A stretch of DNA of 64,000 bases, taken from positions 1-64,000 of the forward strand of contig NZ_JAATJG010000009.1 of assembly GCF_011927765.1 (NCBI RefSeq), read 5' to 3'. Positions 37,101 through 45,206 of the stretch are shown here, piece after piece (position 1 is the stretch's first letter; the number at the start of each line of letters is the position of its first letter). The notes under the pieces are model-generated. The model did not search any database. It saw only the letters and a program-made list of their open reading frames with translations, and had not been told where the DNA came from. The translations under genes were made by a program, and so were the position numbers. Source of the stretch: Wenyingzhuangia aestuarii (GTDB lineage Bacteria; Bacteroidota; Bacteroidia; Flavobacteriales; Flavobacteriaceae).

Positions 37101-37569
37101 TATTGGAGCCAATATGAGTTTTGTTATTATGATGACCATGATGGGAATTATATCGCTAGCCGGAATTGTAGTAAACAACGGAGTAGTATTATTAGATTAT
37201 ACTCAGTTATTATTTGATAGAAAAGCAGAAGAATTAGGAATTCCAGATGGACAAGTAATTGGTATTAAAGATGCTTACGAAGCTATTGTAAGAGGTGGTA
37301 AAGCACGTTTAAGACCCGTAATTTTAACTGCTATTACTACTGTTATTGGATTAATTCCTTTAGCACAAGGTATTAACATTGATTTCTTTGCTTTGTTTAA
37401 CGAAGGAAATCCTCATATTTATGTAGGAGGTGATAACGTAATTTTCTGGGGACCATTAGCATGGACAGTAATCTTTGGATTAACCTTTGCTACCTTCCTA
37501 ACATTAATTATTGTACCTGTAATGTTTTACTTATTACACAAAATAAAAATTAGAGTAAAGAACAAATAA
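34117..37569 (+). CDS. RND-family multidrug efflux permease
   Basis: 1150 residues, somewhat longer than the usual 1030-1050. It has twelve expected membrane helices, two large periplasmic loops, and the central motif GMLVDNGIVVVENVYR, where the second Asp of AcrB is Asn, a common variant. A segment around 505-600 between helices is enlarged, which accounts for much of the extra length. The N-terminal SMPRESFPEI is typical. The pump uses the proton gradient to export drugs or other toxic compounds through the adaptor and TolC. It ends the operon before a clear terminator. Confidence 0.93.
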   Translation: MAKIKQTIKEFALSSWAINNKTTMYVLCALILILGLSAYNSMPRESFPEIKETKIYINAVYPGNTAEDIERLIVDPLEDKLQDISNVTKITSTSQEDYGIIIIEFDENITVSQAKQKTKDEVDGVKAGEDWPTFNGAKVDPAVFDLNISEETPILNINIAGDYPVDQLKLFAETIQDEIEELDEIKYVDIRGAQELEVEVAVDIYKMMAMQVSFDDIINSIKQENVTMSAGNLIASGQRRTIRILGEITDPKELKDFVVKRQGGVVYLRDVAQVYFKDKERTTFAREWGHNVVMLDVKKRAGKNMVEAAEKISKILSTIQEDNTVPKDLTITTSNDQSSKTLNQVDDLVNNIIFGILLVVTVLMFFLGFRNALFVGFAIPMSMFMSFMIIDGLGYTMNTMILFGLIMGLGMLVDNGIVVVENVYRLMDEEGMSRTEAAKKGIGEIAYPIIISTATTVAAFIPLGLWPGMMGQFMIYFPITLSIVLGSSLFVAIFFNSVLVSQFMSIDERILSYKQLIRLSLILCVFGVPIMLFGGAMHGLGSVMVATAALFWAYRLFVKNAAVYFQEKILTAFENSYEKALRFSLSSWRPYVLLGGTFFLLIASFILFGMSVGSGRTQVEFFPDNKPNQIVVYLEYPQGTDIDKTNAITKQVESRVYKVLNDPMYMDGDYNFLVESAVSQVGMGAGNPQTEVGNAEMPHRAKITASMREYKFRRGMDSEELRVKVLEDLKGKFPGLSISVEKDPVGPPAGYPINIEIKGEDYDELIHVAEKMQSFIAEKNIPGVDELKIDVNKSKPAMEVTVDRQKAGALGVPVVMVAQQLRRSIFGEKASVYKENGEDYDMYVRFKEEDRTNTSLLFNQSVIFRSQIDGQIKEVPVSALTKQKNTSSFSAIKHKNGVRTVTVYSALAPGYKDAGAVVKQIETEMASFNSPKGISFDFTGQIEEQNKQMSFLMGALLTGLGLIAFILVFQFDSITKPAIIMVAILLSFTGVFFGIIGANMSFVIMMTMMGIISLAGIVVNNGVVLLDYTQLLFDRKAEELGIPDGQVIGIKDAYEAIVRGGKARLRPVILTAITTVIGLIPLAQGINIDFFALFNEGNPHIYVGGDNVIFWGPLAWTVIFGLTFATFLTLIIVPVMFYLLHKIKIRVKNK

Positions 37570-37590
37570 TTTCCTTTTAAAAATTCTTAG

Positions 37591-37620
37591 AAAAGCCTGT
37601 GTATTTTCACAGGCTTTTTT
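37591..37620 (+). terminator. Terminator of the efflux operon
   Basis: An 11-bp stem (AAAAGCCTGTG with CACAGGCTTTT) and 6-nt loop, followed by T-run. Confidence 0.88.
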
Positions 37621-37656
37621 GTTTTTCATATCTCATCAATTTAATCTTTATAAAAT

Positions 37657-37664
37657 TATTTTTG
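37657..37664 (+). promoter_or_regulatory. -7 element of the outer membrane beta-barrel gene
   Basis: TATTTTTG matches TAnnTTTG exactly and lies 6 nt before the ATG at 37671. It excludes the longer frame that begins at 37599, inside the terminator. Confidence 0.65.
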
Positions 37665-37670
37665 TGCCCT

Positions 37671-38255
37671 ATGAAAAAAACAATACTTATTGCAATTCTG
37701 GTACTAGGTACAGCAATTGCAAGTGCACAACAAAACAATTCAAGTATCTTTTTTGGTTACACTAATGTAGAAACAAAACTTAAAATGACTGCACAAGGAG
37801 AGTCTGAAAGTGAGAGTGTAAAAGCTCCTGGTTTTTTTATTGGTGTAACGGAAGAAATACCTATTAATGAAATTACTAGCTTTAAACCTTCATTTATATA
37901 CACTAATTTTGAATTTGAAAATGCAGGTGAAAAAACGAGTGCAATACAAGTACCTTTATTTATAAAATATAGAGTTAGTGAAAGATTTGCTCTTTTAGGA
38001 GGTCCAAAACTAGATTATTTACTTAATACCACTGGTAGTGACGATGACTATATAAATGATTTATCAATTGCTCTTGGATTAGGTTTAGAAGTGGCTTTAA
38101 ATGATAAAATATATTTAATTGCAAACTACTCTATCCAACTTTCTAACACACTTACTAAACAAGCTCAAGAAGAAATATCAGATGATCTTAATGTGAATAT
38201 TGATATTACTCAAAAACAAAACTATCTAAATTTAGGACTAGCTTATAAATTCTAA
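37671..38255 (+). CDS. Outer membrane beta-barrel protein (porin-like family)
   Basis: 194 residues. A signal peptide (KKTILIAILVLGTAIASAQQ) leads to a barrel with alternating hydrophobic strands, such as KAPGFFIGVTEEIPI and KLDYLLNTTG, and the end LNLGLAYKF gives the C-terminal aromatic residue expected of outer membrane barrels. The family is the general 8-strand OmpA/OmpW-like type (OMP_b-brl) in Bacteroidota. No specific transport role can be given. Confidence 0.75.
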   Translation: MKKTILIAILVLGTAIASAQQNNSSIFFGYTNVETKLKMTAQGESESESVKAPGFFIGVTEEIPINEITSFKPSFIYTNFEFENAGEKTSAIQVPLFIKYRVSERFALLGGPKLDYLLNTTGSDDDYINDLSIALGLGLEVALNDKIYLIANYSIQLSNTLTKQAQEEISDDLNVNIDITQKQNYLNLGLAYKF

Positions 38256-38278
38256 TATTAAATATATATATATTTATT

Positions 38279-38312
38279 AAGAAGCCTGTTTGTATATACA
38301 AACAGGCTTCTT
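38279..38312 (+). terminator. Palindromic terminator touching the recX promoter
   Basis: A perfect 34-bp palindrome, with 15-nt arms GAAGCCTGTTTGTAT in its central 30 bp. It ends at the first base of the recX -7 element. It ends the preceding gene. Confidence 0.8.
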
Positions 38313-38319
38313 ATTTTTG
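38312..38319 (+). promoter_or_regulatory. -7 element of recX
   Basis: TATTTTTG, exact TAnnTTTG, 16 nt before the ATG. Its upstream half-promoter would lie inside the terminator palindrome. Confidence 0.6.
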
Positions 38320-38335
38320 TACCCCATTCACACCT

Positions 38336-38809
38336 ATGAAATCACAAAAAACATATACCGTAGACCAAGCCAAAAGAGCCTTAGAAAGCTATTGTGTATA
38401 TCAAGATAGATGTCATAAAGAAGTAGAAGAGAAACTCTATAAAATGGGAATGATTCCACAAGCTTGTGAGCTAATTATACTTCATTTAATGGAACATAAC
38501 TTTTTAAACGAAGAGCGCTTTGCTAAGAGTTTTGCTAGAGGGAAATTCAGAATAAAAAAATATGGAAAAGTTAGAATTAGCCAAGAACTAAAATTTAGAA
38601 ATATTTCTGAATACAACATTAGAACTGCTCTAAAAGAAATAGATGAATCTGAATATTTAGAAACGCTAGATTATTTAGTTATTCAAAAATGGAACAACAC
38701 ACAAGAAACTGATTTTTACAAAAAAAAGAAAAAAGTTGCTGATTTTGTTCTTAGAAAAGGATATGAATCTAACTTAGTTTACGAAGCTTTGAATCAATTT
38801 AACAATTAA
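38336..38809 (+). CDS. recX: Regulatory protein RecX
   Basis: 157 residues, the size of RecX, built of three-helix repeats. Typical words are ALESYCVYQDRCHKEVEEKL, FLNEERFAKSFARGKFRIKKYG and KRVSQELK-like ISQELKFRNIS. RecX binds RecA filaments and limits their growth. The conserved FAxxFxRxK-type segment is present. It stands alone, with its own promoter, and converges with a lipoprotein gene 4 nt after its stop. Confidence 0.85.
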   Translation: MKSQKTYTVDQAKRALESYCVYQDRCHKEVEEKLYKMGMIPQACELIILHLMEHNFLNEERFAKSFARGKFRIKKYGKVRISQELKFRNISEYNIRTALKEIDESEYLETLDYLVIQKWNNTQETDFYKKKKKVADFVLRKGYESNLVYEALNQFNN

Positions 38810-38813
38810 ATTC

Positions 38814-39383
38814 TTATTGAATAGAATCTATTTTAGAAAAGAAAAAATCATCTTTTACTAAATCTCTTTCAAAATTTCTTTGGTCGTAAATGGCATTAAT
38901 TTTATGGTTGATCATTCTAAAAATTGAAAACAACCCTTCTGTTTGCTTTGCCACTTCAGGAACCGTAATAGCGGGAATATCTTTCATTTCTTGCAATCGT
39001 AAAGATTGATTGTACAAAGCATTAATTCTAGCATTCATTCCTCTTTCTTTTAACACAGGAACTGTTATAGAATCTCGCATTAGTTTAACATCTTTCACCA
39101 AATCTTTAGCTCCATCTAACACCTCGTTAGGAGTTGTTTTTCTAAACTTTTCTAAACTTGCTTGTACCTTAAAATACCCTTTCCAGCTAGATATAGAATC
39201 TTTCTGATGCACATCTATCGTAGCAATACTATCAAACACCATTACTTCATCTTTTGCATTAAAATACTTTTCATCAGACTCAACAACTATTGCTGTTTCC
39301 TGTTTTTTGTCTTTCTCATTTGTACACGATAGTGTAAAAACAACAATAAATAATGCAAATAAGCTCCTTTGTTTCATAATCAC
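38814..39383 (-). CDS. Putative lipoprotein, helical
   Basis: 189 residues. The signal ends FTLSC, giving a lipobox Cys at about residue 20; a second Met two codons in is an equally good start. The mature part is a helical domain with regular Glu/Lys/Leu spacing (LRLQEMKDIPAITVPEVAKQ, AKDLVKDVKLMRDSI). No family recognised. It may be an envelope protein. Confidence 0.6.
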   Translation of the reverse strand: MIMKQRSLFALFIVVFTLSCTNEKDKKQETAIVVESDEKYFNAKDEVMVFDSIATIDVHQKDSISSWKGYFKVQASLEKFRKTTPNEVLDGAKDLVKDVKLMRDSITVPVLKERGMNARINALYNQSLRLQEMKDIPAITVPEVAKQTEGLFSIFRMINHKINAIYDQRNFERDLVKDDFFFSKIDSIQ

Positions 39384-39461
39384 AAATATATAAGAACTTG
39401 ATTAATTAGTTGTAAGTAGCCACCATAATAACGTCTAAGTTTTTATAAAAAAAAAAAGAAT

Positions 39462-40085
39462 ATGAGCACCAAAGCAACAGCTATAAAAAATGCATTAGAA
39501 ACATCTTTTAGCTATTCTGATTATTTAAACAAAGTAGAAAACTTAGTTCATTTGGGTAAAAGTTCAGGAAACACACAATCTAATGAACTATCTAACTACA
39601 CCAAACTAAACCAAGCAAGATTAAAACGTTTGACTAAAACTCAAAAAGTTAACGATGAAATTTTAACAACTTTAACCAAGTTAAACACTAAGTTGACCTT
39701 TTTAGTTTTAACAGAAAGTTGGTGTGGAGATGCAGCTCAAACCGTTCCTGTAATTTACAAAGTTGCTGAACAGTCTAAGAATATCAATTTAAAAATTGCT
39801 TATCGTGATGAAAACGCTGCCTTAATGGATTATTTTTTAACCAACGGAAACCAAGCCATTCCTAAATTAATTGTGTTAGATGCAAACGCTAATGTTTTAG
39901 CAGATTGGGGACCTAGGCCTAGTACTGCCACTAAAATGGTAAATGATTATAAAAAAGAACACGGAGGATTGTCTGCTCAATTTAAAGAAGATTTACAAGT
40001 TTGGTACAACAAAAACAAAGGTTTAGATACCTTAAACGATCTAAACAACTTGCTAATTACTATACAAGAAACACAAATGGTATAA
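39462..40085 (+). CDS. Thioredoxin-like fold protein
   Basis: 207 residues. The core TFLVLTESWCGDAAQTVPV places a lone Cys in the thioredoxin active-site loop (WCGD instead of WCxxC), then the cis-Pro region IPKLIVLDANANVL. Such single-Cys thioredoxin-like proteins are seen across Firmicutes and Bacteroidota and may act in thiol exchange, but a redox role is uncertain without the second Cys. It is cytosolic. Its neighbour downstream begins after a separate promoter. Confidence 0.75.
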   Translation: MSTKATAIKNALETSFSYSDYLNKVENLVHLGKSSGNTQSNELSNYTKLNQARLKRLTKTQKVNDEILTTLTKLNTKLTFLVLTESWCGDAAQTVPVIYKVAEQSKNINLKIAYRDENAALMDYFLTNGNQAIPKLIVLDANANVLADWGPRPSTATKMVNDYKKEHGGLSAQFKEDLQVWYNKNKGLDTLNDLNNLLITIQETQMV

Positions 40086-40100
40086 CTTCTTAAAAAAATA

Positions 40101-40132
40101 TTGAGTTATTTAATGGATAGCTAATATATTTG
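40101..40132 (+). promoter_or_regulatory. Promoter of the conserved 158-residue gene
   Basis: TTGA (40101-40104), 20 nt spacer, then TATATTTG (40125-40132). The last base is the first of a GTG that could be misread as the gene start. Confidence 0.65.
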
Positions 40133-40152
40133 TGGAAACTAAATCCCACTTT

Positions 40153-40629
40153 ATGTTAGTAGATTTTAATCAACTTGAAAACAATGCTAAAGTTTTTTTA
40201 TATCCTAGTAACAAAAAGTTTTACCCAGAACTTTTAGAAAAAATCAATACTCAGGTAGAAGATTTTGTAAAAGAGTGGGCAGAAAAAAATGAGATAGAAG
40301 TTGGTTTTGAAATTAAGTACCAACGTTTTATTATTATTGCCATTAATCAATCCAAACCTATTACTACCGTAATTATTGATGAATTGGTTACGTTTATTTT
40401 TAAACTACAACTAGAGCACGATATTGAATTGTTAGACAAATTAAATGTTTGTTTTAAACAAGGAGAATACGTGCAGTATAAAGATGTAAAAGAGTTTAAA
40501 AAATTAATCAAAAACAAAAGTGTAAACACCAACACCATCGTTTTTGATAATTTAATCAATACCAAAGAAGAACTAGAATCTGACTGGGAATTACCCGCAG
40601 AAGACACTTGGTATAGTAGAATGTTTTAA
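40153..40629 (+). CDS. Conserved Bacteroidota protein, often labelled ABC transporter ATPase
   Basis: 158 residues from the ATG at 40153; the earlier GTG lies in the -7 element and is rejected. There is no Walker A or B motif, so the common ATPase label is not supported. The protein has a mixed alpha/beta pattern (AKVFLYPSNKKFYPELLEK, ELPAEDTWYSRMF) with an acidic C-terminus. It is conserved as a family in Flavobacteriia, to my knowledge without a demonstrated function. Its stop overlaps that of the converging gene by 4 nt. Confidence 0.7.
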   Translation: MLVDFNQLENNAKVFLYPSNKKFYPELLEKINTQVEDFVKEWAEKNEIEVGFEIKYQRFIIIAINQSKPITTVIIDELVTFIFKLQLEHDIELLDKLNVCFKQGEYVQYKDVKEFKKLIKNKSVNTNTIVFDNLINTKEELESDWELPAEDTWYSRMF

Positions 40630-41960
40630 AACCTTGTATTTGACAACTTGTTCATTTCTGCAAATGGATCTGTTTGTTTAACACTAAATACCAAAGGCAA
40701 TTCAAACAGTAAATTAACATTTCTCCCTTGCTGATATGCAGGTATAAATGTTGGTAATTTTTTTAAAGACCTTCTTACTTCAGCTTCTATTTCTGGATGT
40801 GTAGCCCTAACCTTTATATCGGAAATTTCTCCAAAAACATCAACTGTAAACAGAGTTAAAATTCTACACACACCATTTTTACTATTGCAATATTCTGCAA
40901 AACCGCTAATATTCATCACATTTCTCATATGATTATTAATTATTTCAGTAAACTCTTTCTTAGCATTTTTAATGTGTTTAGAATAATCATCAACTCTCAT
41001 TAACAATGGTGGCGTTTGTATATCTACAAAAGCAACATAACTAGGAGTCTTTAAGGATTTTTTATATTCTTTTTTTACTCTTTTAGCATTAAAATGTCCA
41101 TAATCCTTTTCTACATACTCCTTTTTTTTAGAAGACCAAATCAACCATTTTCCTACTCTTGAATCACTCACCAAAACTCCTTTTTCTAAAAGACTTCCCT
41201 TTTTATCATATCTTAAATACATTCCATATGGTTCTCCATTTTTATAACTAATTGCTTTTGAACCTAACAATTCTCCAGTTGCCTGTAGTTTATCCATATA
41301 AAAATTTAAAACAACACCTGTTCCTTCTACAAAATTAGATTCTCTAAAAATTCCTCCATTTTTTTTGTAATAATTAGAAACTGACATTAGTTTCTTTCCT
41401 ACTGTTTTCTTTTCAAAAAATAATTGATTATTAGGATAATATATAGACACTTTTACTATAGAATCTTTTGTAGTAATTGTTTTTTTAAAACCACTGTTTA
41501 AAAAACTTTCTGAAACCTCCTCATTTTTTTCTGGATCAAAAATATACCTATATATTAATTTTTTATTCGCATTATATGAAAATGCACTATCTATTATTCC
41601 TTTATCAGAATAAAAAGTTTGTTTATAAAAAACTCCTAAATTTTTAAATTCCCATTTTCCTATTTGTTTTCCTTTATCAAAACTTCCTTTTTGTAAGTAC
41701 TTTCCTTTGGGGTCTTTATAAATCCAATTTCCATCCTTCTCTCCTAACTTATAGTTTCCACTAACAACAATTTCACCATCAACAAACTCTTCATATGCAC
41801 CATGTCTTATTTCATTATTATCCTCTAAAACATAAAATATTTTCTTTGTATGTTTTACTGTACTAACTTTTTCCTTTATTTTTTTTGTTTTTAATTCTTG
41901 GGCAATAGAAGCAGTAGTACTAGCAATAAAAAACATTGCTAATAAGAAGAAAAATCTCAT
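40626..41960 (-). CDS. MORN-repeat-like secreted protein with TonB-type C-terminal domain
   Basis: 444 residues. A signal peptide (FLLAMFFIASTTASIAQ) is followed by beta-hairpin repeats of MORN/YwqK type (KDGNWIYKDPKGKYLQKGSF, DKGKQIGKWEFKN) up to about 290. The end (VFGEISDIKVRATHPEIEA, VRRSLKKLPTFIPAYQQGRN) is a TonB C-terminal-like fold that Bacteroidota attach to many envelope proteins. It is probably in the periplasm or outer membrane. The substrate or partner is unknown. It overlaps the convergent gene by 4 nt. Confidence 0.7.
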   Translation of the reverse strand: MRFFFLLAMFFIASTTASIAQELKTKKIKEKVSTVKHTKKIFYVLEDNNEIRHGAYEEFVDGEIVVSGNYKLGEKDGNWIYKDPKGKYLQKGSFDKGKQIGKWEFKNLGVFYKQTFYSDKGIIDSAFSYNANKKLIYRYIFDPEKNEEVSESFLNSGFKKTITTKDSIVKVSIYYPNNQLFFEKKTVGKKLMSVSNYYKKNGGIFRESNFVEGTGVVLNFYMDKLQATGELLGSKAISYKNGEPYGMYLRYDKKGSLLEKGVLVSDSRVGKWLIWSSKKKEYVEKDYGHFNAKRVKKEYKKSLKTPSYVAFVDIQTPPLLMRVDDYSKHIKNAKKEFTEIINNHMRNVMNISGFAEYCNSKNGVCRILTLFTVDVFGEISDIKVRATHPEIEAEVRRSLKKLPTFIPAYQQGRNVNLLFELPLVFSVKQTDPFAEMNKLSNTRF

Positions 41961-41995
41961 AGTTTTTTATTTAAAAATAATAAAATATAGCAAAC

Positions 41996-42032
41996 AAAAA
42001 AGAGGAATGTTAAAATTAACACCCCTCTTTTT
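41996..42032 (-). terminator. Terminator after truB
   Basis: Imperfect hairpin: outer arms AGAGG/CCTCT, inner arms TGTTAA/TTAACA with a 2-nt loop, A-run and T-run outside. Confidence 0.65.
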
Positions 42033-42053
42033 ATCTAAAATATTTTTATGTAC

Positions 42054-42761
42054 TTAATCATCTATAGGTGCTAAACCAAAGTCTTCTAAAAACTGATTTA
42101 CAGAAACAGCATCATCTACCTTAAACTCCCCAATTTTAGTTCTTCTTAAAGCAGATAAATGAGAACCCGATTTTAAAGCCAATCCAAAATCAAAAGCTAA
42201 AGAACGTATGTAAGTTCCCTTACTACAAGCAACTCTAAAATGTACCTTAGGAAAATCTATACTTGTAATTTCAAATTCAGAAACAGTAATTTTTCTCGAT
42301 TTAATTTCTGTAGTTTTCCCTTCTCTTGCTAATTCGTACAATCGTTTTCCTTCCTTTTTAATGGCCGAAAAAATAGGGGGTTTTTGATCTATTTCTCCAA
42401 CAAACTGCTTGGTGGTTTCACGAATCATTCCTTCGGTAATATGATCTGTAGGATAGGTTTCATCAACCTCTGTTTCTAAATCATAACTTGGAGTGGTTCC
42501 TCCTAAAGTAATAGTTCCAGTATATTCTTTATGTTGCGCTTGGTAAGTTTCTATTTGCTTGGTAAACTTTCCTGTACATAAAATTAACAAACCTGTTGCC
42601 AACGGATCTAAAGTACCTGCATGCCCAACTTTAATATTCTTAATTCCAAATTGTTGTTTAATTACCCAACGTAATTTATTTACTACCTGAAATGATGTCC
42701 AATGTAGAGGTTTATCTACCAACAACACCTGCCCTTCTTTATATTCCTCTAATGTTTTCAT
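42054..42761 (-). CDS. truB: tRNA pseudouridine(55) synthase
   Basis: 235 residues. The catalytic segment GHAGTLDPLATGLL carries the nucleophilic Asp; KPPIFSAIKKEGKRLYELAR and KGTYIRSLAFDFG are further TruB motifs. It converts U55 in the T loop of tRNA. It has the bacterial short form without the PUA domain, usual in this phylum. Start and stop abut the uppP gene, so it is the last gene of a four-gene operon. Confidence 0.95.
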   Translation of the reverse strand: MKTLEEYKEGQVLLVDKPLHWTSFQVVNKLRWVIKQQFGIKNIKVGHAGTLDPLATGLLILCTGKFTKQIETYQAQHKEYTGTITLGGTTPSYDLETEVDETYPTDHITEGMIRETTKQFVGEIDQKPPIFSAIKKEGKRLYELAREGKTTEIKSRKITVSEFEITSIDFPKVHFRVACSKGTYIRSLAFDFGLALKSGSHLSALRRTKIGEFKVDDAVSVNQFLEDFGLAPIDD

Positions 42762-43556
42762 TTATCCCAAAAATGTATAAGTAATTGCTATTACACCTAC
42801 AATAGCACAGTAAATTGAAAAGTAAATCAACTTGCTTTTTTTCACCAAAGCAATCATCCATTGACAAGCAACTAAACCTGCAATAAAAGCGGCTGCAAAC
42901 CCTGCTCCCATAGGAACCATTTCTTCTGATGCAAAATGAATATCCCCTCCTAAAAGGTCTTTGGCTATTTTACCTAAAATTAAAGGCACTACCATTAAAA
43001 AAGAAAATCTTGCAGCTTTGTTTCTATCTACTCCCAATAATACTGATGTAGAAATAGTTGCTCCAGATCTAGAAATACCTGGCAACATAGCAATAGCTTG
43101 CGATATTCCAATAATTATAGATCCTACTACCGTTACTTCTTTATTTGTAGTTTTAGCTCTATCTGCCAACAATAATAAAACGGCTGTTACCAACAACATA
43201 GCTCCTACAAACAATATTTTTCCTCCAAAAAAAGATTCTAATTCTTTTTCAAATGCCAAGCCAATAACCACGGCTGGAATCATAGATAAAACTATTTTTA
43301 AAGAAAATAAAAATTCATCATTTATTTTAAACTGAAATAGTCCTTTTATAATTTGAAAAACTTCTTTTCTAAAAATAACTAACGTACTTAATGCTGTTGC
43401 AAAATGTAACACTACTGTATACGTTAAACTTTCTTCGGGGATAGAATTGTCTCCTAATATATATTTTGCTAATTCTAAATGCCCACTAGACGATACCGGT
43501 AAAAATTCTGTTAATCCTTGAATAATACCTAAAATAATTGCTTCTAATAATCCCAT
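42762..43556 (-). CDS. uppP: Undecaprenyl-diphosphate phosphatase
   Basis: 264 residues with the BacA/UppP marks: GLTEFLPVSSSGHLELA, containing the conserved Glu and Ser, and LPGISRSGATISTS with the catalytic Arg and Ser. It recycles undecaprenyl diphosphate for peptidoglycan and glycan synthesis in the inner membrane; membrane helices are visible throughout. It lies 1 nt after the DUF3098 gene. Confidence 0.95.
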   Translation of the reverse strand: MGLLEAIILGIIQGLTEFLPVSSSGHLELAKYILGDNSIPEESLTYTVVLHFATALSTLVIFRKEVFQIIKGLFQFKINDEFLFSLKIVLSMIPAVVIGLAFEKELESFFGGKILFVGAMLLVTAVLLLLADRAKTTNKEVTVVGSIIIGISQAIAMLPGISRSGATISTSVLLGVDRNKAARFSFLMVVPLILGKIAKDLLGGDIHFASEEMVPMGAGFAAAFIAGLVACQWMIALVKKSKLIYFSIYCAIVGVIAITYTFLG

Positions 43557-43557
43557 G

Positions 43558-43797
43558 TTACTTTTTTGATGGTTTGGCTAATATTGCCCAAATTTCTATT
43601 CCAAAACCGATTAACACCAAGGTAGGTGCCACTCTAATTCTTCTAAAATTATAAATAGCTTCGTTAAAAACTTCTGGATTTTTAGAACCACCTCCAGACA
43701 TTAAAATAAAACCAATACCAATTACTATCAAACCTAATATCATTAGTTGATAATTTTTCTTTCCAAACACAAATTCGGATGCAAATTTTCCTTTCAT
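43558..43797 (-). CDS. DUF3098 small membrane protein
   Basis: 79 residues with two membrane segments (YQLMILGLIVIGIGFILM and TLVLIGFGIEIWAIL) around a loop containing NPEVFNEAIYNFRRIRVAP, the DUF3098 signature. This Bacteroidota-only family is found between ftsX and uppP, as here, 3 nt after ftsX. Its function is not known; the context suggests a divisome or envelope role. Confidence 0.9.
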   Translation of the reverse strand: MKGKFASEFVFGKKNYQLMILGLIVIGIGFILMSGGGSKNPEVFNEAIYNFRRIRVAPTLVLIGFGIEIWAILAKPSKK

Positions 43798-43800
43798 AAC

Positions 43801-44679
43801 TTAAAAATAAAGTTGATCTGTTTTTAAACGTAAAAATCGTTGTGTGGCTAAAAATGAACTAAAAGCTGTAATAAATAAAGCTACTGCAAACACTCCACCC
43901 ACCACTATTGCTAACACTTGCTTGTCTTCTAACAAAGCCAAAGCAGGTAATTTATCGTTTACTTTATAACACAAACTCAATAAAATAGCCGAAGCTAAAA
44001 AAGCTCCAATCAATCCTAAACGCACACTTGCCCATATAAACGGTTTGCGAATAAAAGATTTGGTAGCTCCAACCATTTGCATAGTTTTTATGGTAAAACG
44101 CTTAGAGTAAATAGACAATCTTATAGAACTATTTAATAATAAAATAGCTATAAATGCTAAAACCGAAGCCCCAACAATTAACCAAAACCCAATACTTTTA
44201 ATATTTTTAGTTAACAAATCTACCAAAGGAGCATCGTAAGCAACCTCATCTATAATTGCGTTTTTCTCTAATTCTTTGGCAATGTAAATTAATTGAGCAG
44301 GATTTACAAAATCTGCTTTTAAGCCAATTTCATAATAACTTTTTAAGGGATTGTCTCCTAAAAAAGTAAGAAAGTCTTCTCCAATATCTTTACTAAAATC
44401 TTCTGCAGCTTGCTTTTTAGAAACAAAATGTACTTTGTTTATATATTCCTTTTCTTTTAAAAAGGTTTCAAGCCCTGTTTTTTCAGCATCTTTTAAGTTG
44501 TTTTTTAAATACAACGTAACCGATACTTTTTCCTTAAAATAACCGCTTAAATTTCTATATTTTAATACTGTTAAGCCTAAAAAACCAACCATTAACAGTA
44601 CCATTGTAATACTCAACACTACAGATAGGTACGATGCAAGCAATCGTCTTTTTTGATACTTTTCAAAAGATTTAGACAT
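43801..44679 (-). CDS. ftsX: Cell division protein FtsX (ABC permease component)
   Basis: 292 residues. One N-terminal membrane helix (YLSVVLSITMVLLMVGFLGL), a periplasmic domain of about 110 residues, and three C-terminal helices (IVGASVLAFIAILLL and on) give the FtsX fold. With the ATPase FtsE it activates cell-wall hydrolases in division. FtsE is not in this window. It begins the ftsX-DUF3098-uppP-truB operon. Confidence 0.92.
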   Translation of the reverse strand: MSKSFEKYQKRRLLASYLSVVLSITMVLLMVGFLGLTVLKYRNLSGYFKEKVSVTLYLKNNLKDAEKTGLETFLKEKEYINKVHFVSKKQAAEDFSKDIGEDFLTFLGDNPLKSYYEIGLKADFVNPAQLIYIAKELEKNAIIDEVAYDAPLVDLLTKNIKSIGFWLIVGASVLAFIAILLLNSSIRLSIYSKRFTIKTMQMVGATKSFIRKPFIWASVRLGLIGAFLASAILLSLCYKVNDKLPALALLEDKQVLAIVVGGVFAVALFITAFSSFLATQRFLRLKTDQLYF

Positions 44680-44794
44680 ACTATAATTTCCAATTTTGTG
44701 TGCAAGGTACTATGTATAAATCAAAAACTAAAAAATAAAGATTAAAAAAACACAATTCACATTTAGGAATTCGAAAAATCTAAATTGCTAATCG

Positions 44795-44802
44795 TATCTT
44801 TG
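44795..44802 (+). promoter_or_regulatory. -7 element of rbfA
   Basis: TATCTTTG, exact TAnnTTTG, 4 nt before the ATG, implying a transcript that begins at or very near the start codon. Confidence 0.6.
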
Positions 44803-44806
44803 TGGC

Positions 44807-45202
44807 ATGGAAGAAACAAATAGACAAAAGAAAATTGCTGGGGTAATTCAAAAAGATTTAGCAGAAGTTTTACAAGCCGATGCTAGAAACGGATTGCGTG
44901 GAGTTATTATATCTGTATCTAAAGTAAGTGTTACTGCAGATTTAGGTCAGGCAAAAGCCTATCTTAGTGTATTTCCATCAGAAAAAAGAGAGGAAATACT
45001 TAAAGGAGTTATAGCCAATACAGTTGCTATTCGTCACGAATTAGCATTACGTACCAAACATCAATTAAGAAGAATGCCAAACTTGTTGTTTTTTGGAGAT
45101 GATTCTTTGGATTATATAGAAAATATTGATGCTTCTTTAAAAGGTAAAGATGTGAATCCAATTCACAATCCAGAAATTTTAGACAAAAGAAAAAAATCTT
45201 AA
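44807..45202 (+). CDS. rbfA: Ribosome-binding factor A
   Basis: 131 residues. The KH-like RbfA pattern is clear: RQKKIAGVIQKDLAEVLQ, SVTADLGQAKAYLSVFPSE and RHELALRTKHQLRRMPNLLFFGDDSLDYIENID. It acts on 16S rRNA maturation in the 30S subunit. The following permease gene begins 4 nt later. Confidence 0.95.
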   Translation: MEETNRQKKIAGVIQKDLAEVLQADARNGLRGVIISVSKVSVTADLGQAKAYLSVFPSEKREEILKGVIANTVAIRHELALRTKHQLRRMPNLLFFGDDSLDYIENIDASLKGKDVNPIHNPEILDKRKKS

Positions 45203-45206
45203 GCAA

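Noticed and set aside
37599-37670. Longer start for the outer membrane barrel gene
   Set aside because: It runs through the efflux-operon terminator and a -7 element; the signal peptide begins at 37671.
40153-40629. ATPase label for the 158-residue protein
   Set aside because: No Walker A or B motif and too short; the common name is not supported by the sequence.
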